A stretch of DNA of 64,000 bases from Amphiduros pacificus. Its lineage: Eukaryota > Annelida > Polychaeta > Phyllodocida > Hesionidae. Numbering within the stretch: position 1 is the stretch's first letter; each line of letters begins with the position of its first letter. The notes under the pieces were generated by a model. The model searched no databases, was not told where the DNA came from, and saw only the letters and a program-made list of their open reading frames with translations. Location of the stretch: positions 2,051,001-2,115,000 of the forward strand of contig OX439010.1 in assembly GCA_949316495.1 (NCBI GenBank). The letters run 5' to 3'. Shown piece by piece: positions 54,295 to 62,536 of the stretch. The position numbers and the translations under genes were made by a program.

Positions 54295-57200
54295 ATGGCT
54301 CGTTCTACCCTTGACCTGTTCTCACCATCTTTTCTTAGAAACTTACTGTATCCACTCAGTAATGCTACAAATTCACGCCATCCTCGTGGTAGCACACAAC
54401 AAAGAGTTTCACGGAAATACCCGAACCAGCGTTTCCGGTTCCACGAAAACAGACGAGCGACCACCAATCGCTACCACTGTCTTTCAGATCCGGAAACACC
54501 CGAATCACATCAGCTCGTGGAAACACGTGGTCCGAATGTAAACGTAAACAATGTCAATACACAGTCGTCCACTGTTTTGACCAATCAGGTCTCAGAGCCG
54601 GCTCCAACTACACGTGCTCGCTCTGCTCCACGTGGTCGGCCTCGGAATGTAAACAAACAGCATTCTCGTATTAAAAATCCTAATAGAAACGTGAAGAAAA
54701 CTTTAAATATTGGGTGTTGTAATGTACAGAGCATATCTAGCAAGATCCTGCCAGTAAAAGATTATTTTATTGAGCATGACCTTGATGCCCTGTTCATGAC
54801 TGAGACCTGGATGCATGACTCAAATTCTGACAAAGTCAAAAGTGAACTTAAAGAAGGATCACTTGAATTTGAGTCCTTTCCTAGAATTGGTCGTACAGGG
54901 GGAGGATTAGGGATTTTATACAAATCTGAACTCCCCTTCATAACCAATAGGGCCAACCAACCAGTAGTCACCACCATGGAGCTCATGGAGTCATCCATCA
55001 CATTGAAGGGAAAAAAGGTAACATTTGTGGTGATATACAGACCTGAACCATCTGATCGAAATAGATATACCTACTCTGAGTTCTATGATGAGTTCACCCA
55101 ATTGGTTGCACATTATGGTTCGTTTAGTCATGAGGTCATCTTCCTTGGTGACTACAACTTCCATGTTAACTTGCCCTTAAAGCCGGACGTCATTAAATTT
55201 AATGACATCCTATCTACCTTTGATCTAACACAATGGGTTCAAGAACCAACCCATAGGTTAGGGAACACCCTTGATCTAATCATGACCTTTAGGGGAAATA
55301 AGCTCATAAAGACTCACCTGGTAGATGAATACCTATCTGATCATAAAATGATTAAGATTTACCTTGATATTGTACCTCCTAAACCCCCTAAAAAATCTAT
55401 CAAATTTAGGAATTTCAAGGCATTAGATCTTGAATCCCTAAGAAGGGACATTAAATCCCTAACTGACAGAGACTCAACCTGGGAACATTTATCACTGGAG
55501 GACATGGTAAATTATTATGATAGGGAACTCACATCACTCATGGACAAACATGCACCAATTAAGGTTGCCATGGTTACCCAACGCAAACCTGTACCTTGGA
55601 TGAGTGACCAATTAAAGCTGGAAAGATCTCTCAAGAGGAGGCTTGAGAGAAAAATGAGCAAGACTGGCACTCAAATTGACAAGGAGCTGTATAACTCTCA
55701 AAGGAACAAATACAACTCAATGCTTAAATCTGCTCAATCATCATATTTTTCCAACCTGGTTGAGGAAAATAAACATGACCCCAAAAAGCTTTTTAGAGTC
55801 ATTGACACAGTCATGCACAAGAAAAAGGACACTCCTATGCCCCAATCTGACTGTGAGATTACTCAAGCTGAGAAGTTCAACACATTCTTTCTTGAAAAAA
55901 TAGAGAGAATCCGCCTGGACATTGATAATGCTCCACCCGGTCAAATTTCGCCACCAGGTGACACTACAAACAATAGTACTACTTGTCTGGATAGGTTCAC
56001 ACCCCTAACCATTGATGACGTACGGAAATTGGTCAAAAGGTCTGCAAAGAAGTCATGTGACCTGGATCCAATTCCAACCTGGCTCCTACTTGACCTCTTA
56101 GACGACCTCCTACCAATAATTACTTCCATCATAAATAAATCACTGATGGAATCAGCAGTATCGGAAAATATGAAAATAGCCATCATAACACCCCTGCTGA
56201 AGAAACTAGGTCTGGAACTGGTTGAAAAAAACTATAGGCCTGTTTCCAACCTAACATTTGTCTCCAAACTAACCGAGAGGGCAGTTGCAGACCAACTAGT
56301 CCCCCATCTTGTAAGGAATGGTCTTACTGACAAGTTTCAATCAGCCTACAAGGAATATCACAGCACTGAAACTGCTTTGCTAAAAGTGCAAAATGATATC
56401 TTGGGCTGCCTTGACAATAGAAAGGCAGTTATCTTGTTGTTGCTTGACCTTTCCGCTGCTTTTGACACTATCGACCATAAAATCCTTTTGGACAGGCTGA
56501 GGGATAGATGCAACGTCACAGGTCATGCACTCTCCTGGATTCGGTCATACCTAATGGACAGAAAGCAATGTGTGAAGGTGGGGATTCATAGATCCTGTCT
56601 CAAATCCCTAAAATATGGGGTACCCCAGGGCTCAGTCCTAGGTCCTATACTGTTCACCATTTACATGACACCCCTATCTGATATACTTGCAAAATATGGT
56701 CTGAGCTATCATATTTATGCAGATGATACTCAGATCTACATCCCTATGGACCACGCCTCTCCCCATCATGTGGATATGAGCAGACACAAATTGGAGGAGT
56801 GTGTCAGGGAAGTCAGAAATTTCCTCATATCAAACAAGATGAAGATAAATGATGGAAAGACAGAGATGCTCATATGTACTGACAGATACAGTACTACCAC
56901 CCGTAGCAGTATCCCATCCACAATCAGAGTGGGTGACTCTGATATTGCTCCTAGTCAGTCAGTTGTTGACCTTGGTATCACATTTGACTCCAACATGGAC
57001 ATGAAGGCCCAGATCAGGAAAATGTGTCAGAAGGGCTATTATCACATCAGAAACCTGGCGGCCATCAGACATTGTCTAGACGAGAAGACCGCGGTAACAC
57101 TTACCCATGCTTTTGTTACATCCACCCTTGACTATGGTAATGGTCTTCTGGCAGGTCTTCCTAAAACTGACATCAGGAAACTGCAATACCTCCAAAACTC

Positions 57201-57588
57201 TGCAGCACGGGTAGTTGGAAAAATCAGGAAATTTGATCACATTTCAGGAAAATTAAGGGAACTGCATTGGCTTCCCGTTCATGCGAGAATTGATTTTAAA
57301 ATCCTCCTATTAACCTGGAAAGCCCTTAACGGTAAGGCTCCGCCTTACTTACGGGATCTACTCCTGATTAAAGAAGGTGAACGCTGTCTAAGATCCAATG
57401 ATGGCACCCACCTACATGTACCTAAAACCAGGCTAAGGACAATAGGTGACAGGGCCTTCTCATCTGCAGGCCCACGACTATGGAATTCCTTGCCTACTGA
57501 TATTAGGACAAGCACGTCAGTCTCCTCGTTTAAGAGTAGGCTGAAAACTCATCTCTTCAGGATGCATGTCCTGAACTCAGCGCTATGA
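54295..57588 (+). CDS. LINE ORF2-type protein: APE endonuclease + reverse transcriptase (1097 aa)
   Basis: Encodes the enzyme that nicks the target and copies the element's RNA by target-primed reverse transcription. Residues 1-135 are a polar, R/N/P-rich leader without recognised domain. The APE-like endonuclease covers about 137-355: N143 in CCNVQS, E170 in MTETWM, D286/N288 in GDYNFH, and SDH at 348-350 are the expected catalytic positions. The reverse transcriptase covers about 620-860: DLSAAFDTIDH (D718 and D724), GVPQGSVLGP (775-784) and the catalytic YADD (808-811). The C-terminal part contains YLQNSAARVV and LHWLPVHARIDFK, common in L2/CR1-type proteins, and ends shortly after THLFR. 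The ATG at 54295 lies in CAAGATGG, with purine at -3 and G at +4. The frame is uninterrupted and all visible key residues are kept. No upstream ORF1 is seen, so this may be a single-ORF family, or ORF1 may have been lost. Confidence 0.93.
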   Translation: MARSTLDLFSPSFLRNLLYPLSNATNSRHPRGSTQQRVSRKYPNQRFRFHENRRATTNRYHCLSDPETPESHQLVETRGPNVNVNNVNTQSSTVLTNQVSEPAPTTRARSAPRGRPRNVNKQHSRIKNPNRNVKKTLNIGCCNVQSISSKILPVKDYFIEHDLDALFMTETWMHDSNSDKVKSELKEGSLEFESFPRIGRTGGGLGILYKSELPFITNRANQPVVTTMELMESSITLKGKKVTFVVIYRPEPSDRNRYTYSEFYDEFTQLVAHYGSFSHEVIFLGDYNFHVNLPLKPDVIKFNDILSTFDLTQWVQEPTHRLGNTLDLIMTFRGNKLIKTHLVDEYLSDHKMIKIYLDIVPPKPPKKSIKFRNFKALDLESLRRDIKSLTDRDSTWEHLSLEDMVNYYDRELTSLMDKHAPIKVAMVTQRKPVPWMSDQLKLERSLKRRLERKMSKTGTQIDKELYNSQRNKYNSMLKSAQSSYFSNLVEENKHDPKKLFRVIDTVMHKKKDTPMPQSDCEITQAEKFNTFFLEKIERIRLDIDNAPPGQISPPGDTTNNSTTCLDRFTPLTIDDVRKLVKRSAKKSCDLDPIPTWLLLDLLDDLLPIITSIINKSLMESAVSENMKIAIITPLLKKLGLELVEKNYRPVSNLTFVSKLTERAVADQLVPHLVRNGLTDKFQSAYKEYHSTETALLKVQNDILGCLDNRKAVILLLLDLSAAFDTIDHKILLDRLRDRCNVTGHALSWIRSYLMDRKQCVKVGIHRSCLKSLKYGVPQGSVLGPILFTIYMTPLSDILAKYGLSYHIYADDTQIYIPMDHASPHHVDMSRHKLEECVREVRNFLISNKMKINDGKTEMLICTDRYSTTTRSSIPSTIRVGDSDIAPSQSVVDLGITFDSNMDMKAQIRKMCQKGYYHIRNLAAIRHCLDEKTAVTLTHAFVTSTLDYGNGLLAGLPKTDIRKLQYLQNSAARVVGKIRKFDHISGKLRELHWLPVHARIDFKILLLTWKALNGKAPPYLRDLLLIKEGERCLRSNDGTHLHVPKTRLRTIGDRAFSSAGPRLWNSLPTDIRTSTSVSSFKSRLKTHLFRMHVLNSAL

Positions 57589-57619
57589 ACAGACTTGTCT
57601 GGTATCAGCGCTATACAAA

Positions 57620-57620
<1 letters not shown>

Positions 57621-57652
<32 letters not shown>
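57621..57652 (+). repeat. (TTA)n 3' tail of the LINE
   Basis: About ten TTA/ATT units directly follow CTATACAAATTT, 32 bp downstream of the stop codon. A short simple-repeat tail in place of poly(A) is usual for L2/CR1-group LINEs, where the repeats help the reverse transcriptase start. The sequence right after it, TCTAAATTCTGACC, is satellite C. Confidence 0.85.
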
Positions 57653-58109
57653 CTAAATTCTGACCACAATCATGATATCGACATCCCAACATTTTTTTTT
57701 TTCACCAAGCGGGTTAAAATCTTATTTTTTATCCAAAATGAAAAGAAAAGAATTTCGGGTCGAAAAAATTCAAATCTGATGAGAGCCAACGTCTCCTGTA
57801 TGTTCATTCTGACCACTGTCACGATGGCGAACCCCACCCCCCAAATTTTTTTTTCACAAAAAATGTCAAAAACTTATTTTTTATCCAAAATGAACAGAAA
57901 AAAAATTCCAGTCGAAAAAAGTCAAATCTGACGAGAGCCAACCTCTCCTATATCTCCATTCTTACCACAGTCATGATGTTGAACCCCCCAAAAAAAATTT
58001 TTCTCCAAAAGTGTCAAAAACTTAATTTTGTCTAAAATGAACATAAAATAATTTAAAGTCGAAAAAAGTCAAATCTGACGAGAGCTAACCTCTCCAATAT
58101 CTCAATTCT
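57653..58109. repeat. Satellite C, segment 2
   Basis: Resumes from the LINE tail at AATTCTGACCACAATCATG and carries about three ~150-bp units with the same landmarks as segment 1 (AATTTCGGGTCG, GACGAGAGCCAACCTCTCC, CACCAAAAGTGTC). Units differ by scattered changes such as AACGTCTCCTGTATG. The segment ends inside ATCTCAATTCT, where the next insertion begins. Confidence 0.9.
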
Positions 58110-58515
58110 CCTTATCTGCTCTCTAATAAACGTTGCATTTTTTTAGCGCTGCGATCATATTTGACCCAATTCTTTGCACAAGGCACATCCGGGAACAGCG
58201 GCGACAGCCTGTTTGGGACATTGTCGACTCTGCCTTTCATCTTTCCATCGTTGTTTTTCTCAGTTTTGCCTTCGTAATTTTGACATAACTTATGTAAATT
58301 GCAATATACTTATATAAAGATTACACAACAAACACTCTTTAGCGCTGACATCGGCGTGTCAATGTAGGATGTCAGTCTGAAATTTCCCTCCCATCTTGAA
58401 GCAAGGCAGGCGGAAGTTTGTAACGCAACATCTTTCCCGTCATGCACTGCTCTCTCGCGCCAATTTCGTCATTTTTTCACGGACCAGCTAAAATTCCAGG
58501 AGAGCAGATAGGAAG
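58110..58515. mobile_element. Putative 406-bp MITE, family unassigned
   Basis: This non-satellite sequence splits a satellite C unit precisely within ATCTCAATTCTGACC. AATTCT lies on both sides (58104-58109 and 58516-58521), a candidate 6-bp target duplication. The ends are inverted: TATCTGCTCTC on the left and GAGAGCAGATA on the right, 11 bp perfect, lying 2-5 nt inside the boundaries. TTTAGCGCTG occurs twice internally. No reading frame of note is present. Size, inverted ends and flanking repeat fit a non-autonomous DNA transposon, but the ends are not clean enough to name a superfamily. A foldback or captured fragment remains possible. Confidence 0.55.
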
Positions 58516-58875
58516 AATTCTGACCACAGTCATGACACGAACCCCCAAAAAATTATTTTTTCACCAAAAGTGTCAAAAATTTATTATTCTTCAAAATGAA
58601 TAGAAAAATATTTTGGGTCGGAAAAAGTCAAATCTGATGAGAGCCAACCTCTTCCATATCTCAATTCTAACCCCTCCAAAATTTTGTTTTCACCATGATG
58701 TCTAACCCCAAAAACATTTTTTTTCACCTAAAGTGTCAAAAGTTATTTTTGTCCAAAATAAACAACAAAAAATTTAGGGACGAAAAAAGTCAAATCTTAT
58801 GAGTCCCAACCTCTCCCATATCTCAATTCTGACTACAGTCATGATAGCGAACCCCCTCAAATTTTTTTTTCACCA
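58516..58875. repeat. Satellite C, segment 3
   Basis: About two and a half units between the putative MITE and the minus-strand LINE, with landmarks TTGGGTCGGAAAAAGTC, GATGAGAGCCAACCTC and CACCATGATGTC. It stops after TTTTTTTCACCA at 58875. The continuation of that very unit, AAAGTGTCAATAAC, is found at 61812 on the far side of the LINE. Confidence 0.9.
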
Positions 58876-58897
58876 GAACTCAGAACTCAGAACTCAG
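58876..58897 (-). repeat. (GAGTTCT)n heptamer 3' tail of the minus-strand LINE
   Basis: AGAACTC is repeated three times on the plus strand, immediately abutting satellite C. Read in the element's direction it is (GAGTTCT)n, following AATAAATGACATCT. A short tandem repeat of 7-8 bp at the 3' end is characteristic of CR1-like LINEs. The AATAAA at 58909-58904 (minus) could serve as a polyadenylation signal. Confidence 0.75.
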
Positions 58898-59327
58898 ATG
58901 TCATTTATTCGGCCTTAATTACAAAAAAAATGTTTTAAATACACATTGTTGTCCAAATTAATTTAAATAAAGATATCAGGCCAGGGAGACCCCTGTTAAG
59001 GTGGGTTTGGATATCCCACAGCTATCACAGGGGCCACCCTGTAAAAGAAAGTAAATAATAAACAACTTAACACATTACTCAAATTATTCAACAAGATATA
59101 GCTCATACACTATTAGAAACAAAAAATATTTAAATGTCCTTAAATTCACTGGAAAAAATATACAATATTAAATATCATAAATAATTGCAGACTTGTGCAT
59201 TCATACGTACAGTATGTATGTGTTCATTTTTAAACCATATGCTGGTTTTACCATAGAGCAATTAAGACAACAACAATCATTATAAAGTGTCATAATTAAT
59301 AGATGAACATATTGATTGAACAACTAA

Positions 59328-60650
59328 TCAATTATTAGTGTTGCACACATAGCATTGCTCAATGATACAAGTTTCTTTATAGGTCGTTATATAGGATATT
59401 TTAACATATTTAGAATAGCCCTGTAAACTGTGGGTTTCTACCTTATCAATAATACAGTTTGGGGTGTTATTAGTAGTTTCAGGAATTGTGTACCTTATAA
59501 ATTTTCTTGCAAATTCGTGTTTTATTAAAGGAGTTCTCATTTCCTGTACAGCTCCGGTACTGTGTCTATGTATTTCATTTATATGTTGCAGAGGTAAACT
59601 CTATAAATATGATGGCAATAAATTATTTTGAAATTTAAAGTAGAACTTAAGTTCTTGCAGTTTCAATATATGATCAATTCTAAGCAGTTTCAGATCTTTG
59701 AAGATAGGTTCAGTATGGGCATTATATTTCTTTGATTTGATAATCCTAACAGCTCTCTTTTGTAATTTAAGTATACGATTACATCTGTGACCCCACAAGA
59801 GTATGCCAAAATTCAAATGAGAAAGAACAAGAGAGTTGTAAAGTAGTAACTTGGTCTTCTCAGGTAATAAGTTTTTCAGATTATTAATAATTCCAATGTT
59901 TCTTGAGATTTTGTTGGAGACTTTGAAAATTTAACATGGGATAGTCAAATTAAAGTCTTTAACCCTTTCTAAGTCAGTACCATCTATTTTTAATTCAAGT
60001 TCCTCTATTTTTCTTTGGGGAGTATGAAAAACAATTTATTTAGTTTTTGATATATTCAATGACAGTTTATTTAATTTAAGCCATTCACTTACTTTATTTA
60101 ATTCATCATTTATGGCCAGGCTAGGGGATTTTTGGATAGAATTATTGGAAATAAGTTTTAGTGTACTTGATAAAGTGGTATCATCAGCATATATAATAAA
60201 ATCTAGTAAATTACTTGAATTAGCAATATCATTAATATAGATAATGAAGAGGAGAGGTCCAAGTTTGGAGCCTTGGGGCACGCCTGTCGTCAATTTTACA
60301 GTCTCAGATGGAGTACCATCAATTTCAACATATTGTTTTCGGTTCGATAGGTAACTTTTCATTAAATCAAGAGGTGTCCCATTTATTCCATAATAACTAA
60401 GTTTCTGCAATAATATATGATGATCCAAAGTATCGAATGCCTTAGAAAGGTCAATATATATATTGATTGGTATATCATTTTTATCCATAGATGTCATAAT
60501 ATGATCAACGACCTCTAAAGCAGCGAACTCTGTAGAATGTTGATTTCTAAAACCATATTGTCTATTATAAAACAACTTGGTAGTTTGAAAGAAATTATAC
60601 ATTTTTTTAAATGTAACCTTTTCAAAAATCTTAGACACAGCAGGTAATAA
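59328..60650 (-). pseudogene. Reverse transcriptase remnant of the minus-strand LINE (ORF2 3' part)
   Basis: The clearest stretch, 60638-60036, encodes the RT core: SKIFEKV, YGFRNQHSTEFAAL, IDLSKAFDTLDHHIL, TTGVPQGSKLGPLLF and FIIYADDTTLS, followed by WLKLNKLSLNISKTK. A stop follows (near 60035), after which homologous sequence continues with IVFHTPQRK, NFGILLWGH and LKLQKRAVRI down to about 59602. A last open piece (59540-59328) reads MRTPLIKHEFARKFIRY. The catalytic aspartates (DLSKAFD and YADD) are present. The upstream endonuclease is missing and there are at least three in-frame breaks, so it cannot encode a full ORF2. Its role was copying the element's RNA. Confidence 0.85.
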
Positions 60651-60671
60651 AGTAATAAAGCAGGTAATAAA
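60640..60671. other. Deletion junction with 12-bp direct repeats
   Basis: GCAGGTAATAAA occurs at 60640-60651 and again at 60660-60671, with GTAATAAA between them. This lies exactly where ORF1 sequence meets RT sequence in the minus-strand LINE. Such short direct repeats at a breakpoint fit slippage or template switching during reverse transcription, or microhomology-mediated repair, as the origin of the endonuclease deletion. Confidence 0.7.
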
Positions 60672-61639
60672 TTAAAATCCACAGTATGAAAGTTTGACAG
60701 GGGACAAGCAGATGAAAAGAAGGCTGTGATGTTATTTATAGTTTTAGTAGCTAGATTAGCTGGATGGAGGTCACTGGGAAGTTGGTCAATTTGGTCAATT
60801 GTACAAGTTTGATTTTCAATGAATAATTTGTCCACAAACAGACCGGCCTTCTTTCCACCCATTCTAGCTGCTCTGGCAATGGGGTTGAGGATCTTCCTTT
60901 TTTCTTCAATCTCTTTATGAATATGAACGCCGGTATCCTTCAAGTTCCTCCTTGCATTCCATACAGTTTCCCTGTCTTTGTACCAGTGAAACTTGACTAT
61001 GATCTGCCGTGGCTTTCTGTTTTGCATATTACGACCTTTTGGTTTTAGACCTATTCTGTGGATACGGACAAGTTTGATGTTCCTGGCCTCCGGAATAGAC
61101 ATTTTGCTTTCGAGAATAGTGTAGACTAGCTCTTCAAAATCCCTGGGACTTTCACCAGCTAATTCTTGTACACCATCAAATTTGAGGTTATCCCTTCTTG
61201 ACTGGGCTTCAATATTCACTATCTTGTCACATAAAGCAGTATTCTCAGACTTCAGTCTCTCGCATGTCTTGGACAAAGTATTAACTTTACCTTGCAGTGA
61301 ATGCATGGACTGTTGAGCTTCGATTATGTCACTTCTTATTGTTTTGATTTCATTACATGAGAATTCCACAAATTTCTTAAGGTCATTTACACCTTGCACC
61401 AGGTTTGTAGTAACAGTGATAAGTGAATTCAGCTTAGAGGCAACCTCTGTTTGGCTACCTTTACCTTTTATTGGTGAAATGTCCTTGAATTCACTGTCAG
61501 ACTCAGTGTCAGAATCAGAATTCCTGGTGGTCATAGTGGAGTCTTGTACCTGTAGCTGGTGTGAGCTATTTATATCCTTATTGGTACCACTGGCTGTATA
61601 CTGCAATTCACCAAACTTGGTGCTAGATCTTGTGAGCAT
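60660..61639 (-). pseudogene. L1-type ORF1 protein of the minus-strand LINE, C-terminus replaced by deletion
   Basis: The open frame runs from ATG at 61639 for 374 codons to 60515, but only about the first 325 residues are native ORF1. An acidic Ser-rich N-terminus (residues 35-60) is followed by a predicted coiled coil (about 62-147; heptad-like LNSLITVTTNLVQGVNDLKKF and later). Next comes an RRM-like domain beginning EAQSRRDNLKFDGV (145-157), with RQIIVKFHWY (211-220). A C-terminal domain follows (about 226-300, including GVHIHKEIEEKRK). This is the Transposase_22/L1 ORF1p layout: a trimeric RNA-binding chaperone that packages the LINE RNA. After SSACPLSNFHTVDFN the frame runs through the deletion junction into out-of-frame RT sequence. 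The preserved frame suggests a recent copy. Confidence 0.82.
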
Positions 61640-61811
61640 TATATGATAATTCCAACAGTTTATATCTCAAACATCCAGTCAACTAGTTCCATGGATATTT
61701 AACAACAATTCAACTAAAAAATTGTGCCATATATAAAACTTGATACTACATTATTTGCCAATATCCAAGTGCTGGCTCTCAGCTGTTATGCTGCCATATT
61801 GACCTATATAT

Positions 61812-62536
61812 AAAGTGTCAATAACCTATTTTTGACCAAAAGAAAAAGAAAAATATTTCGGGTCGAAAAGGTCAAATCTGATGAGAACCAACCTCTAGAA
61901 TATCTCAATTCTAACCACAGTCATAATGTTGAACCCCCCCCCCCAATTTTTTTTTCAACATAATGTCGAACCCCAACAAATTTTTTTGTCACCAAAAGTG
62001 TCAAAAAGTTATTTTTGTCCAAAATAAACAAAAAGAAATTTTGGTTGAAAAAAGTCAAATCCGACAAGAGCCAACCTCTCCCATATCTCAATTCCGACCA
62101 GTTTTGATGTCAACCCCCCCCCCCCCACAATTTTTTTTTCACCATGATGTCAAACCCAAACAAATATTTTTTCACCAAAAGTGCCAAAAGGTTATTTTTG
62201 TCCAAAATAAAAAAAAAAAAATTTAGGGTCGAAAAAATTCAAATCCGACGAGTGCCAACCTCTCCCATATCTCAATTCTGACCACAGTTATGATAGCCAA
62301 CCCCTCCCAATTTTTTTTTTCACCAAAAGTGTCAATAACTTATTTTTGACCAAAATGAAAAGAAAACAAAATTTGGGTCGAAAAAGTCAAATCTGGGCCA
62401 TGATGTCCGATACCCCAAAAATTTTTTTTTCACGATGATGTCGAACCCCCCCCAACAATATTTTTCACCATGATGTAGAACCCCCCCCCCCCAAATTTTA
62501 TTTTTCACTATGATGTCTAACCCACAAAATTTTTTT
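61812..62536. repeat. Satellite C, segment 4, ending in an amplified ~39-bp C-run module
   Basis: Resumes at AAAGTGTCAATAAC directly from the LINE's 5' end and carries about four units with long C tracts (around 61936, 62117 and 62488). From about 62400 the full unit is lost. Instead a short module, ATGATGTC(G/T)AACCCC followed by a T-rich run ending TTTTCAC, repeats about four times at roughly 39-bp spacing up to the LINE fragment at 62537. No gene is seen. Confidence 0.88.

Larger units (their letters stand above)
53519..57652 (+). mobile_element. L2/CR1-like non-LTR retrotransposon, apparently full length
   Basis: A ~4.1-kb element sits inside satellite C. It has a ~776-bp 5' untranslated region, one long ORF with endonuclease and reverse transcriptase, a short 3' region and a (TTA)n tail at 57621-57652. 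Satellite C stops at AAAAAGTCA (53518) and resumes at ATCTAAATTCTGACC. About 30 bp of the expected monomer is missing between these points, and no clear target-site duplication is seen. An endonuclease of the APE type, a single RT ORF and a microsatellite-like tail are typical of the L2/CR1 group; clade assignment is by motif recognition only. The ORF has no break, so this copy is either young or potentially active. Confidence 0.9.
58876..61811 (-). mobile_element. Minus-strand non-LTR retrotransposon with internal deletion (endonuclease lost)
   Basis: A 2.9-kb LINE lies in reverse orientation and splits a satellite C unit between CACCA and AAAGTG with almost no loss of target. In its own direction it has about 170 bp of 5' leader (61811-61640), an L1-type ORF1 (61639 to about 60660), a join straight into reverse transcriptase sequence (from about 60650), a 3' region and a heptamer tail at 58897-58876. 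The endonuclease and the N-terminal part of ORF2 are absent. Both termini look preserved, so this is an internally deleted copy and not a 5'-truncated one. The ORF1 type with a CR1/Jockey-like RT (LSKAFDTLDH, YADDT) suggests a CR1/Jockey-superfamily LINE; the exact clade is not resolved. Confidence 0.87.

Noticed and set aside
54015-54467. Antisense ORFs in the LINE 5' UTR and start region (68 and 66 codons)
   Set aside because: No recognisable domain. They overlap the LINE leader and coding sequence and look like chance frames.
61326-61646. Plus-strand 106-codon ORF opposite the LINE ORF1
   Set aside because: It is a shadow of the minus-strand ORF1, which has clear coiled-coil and RRM-like features.
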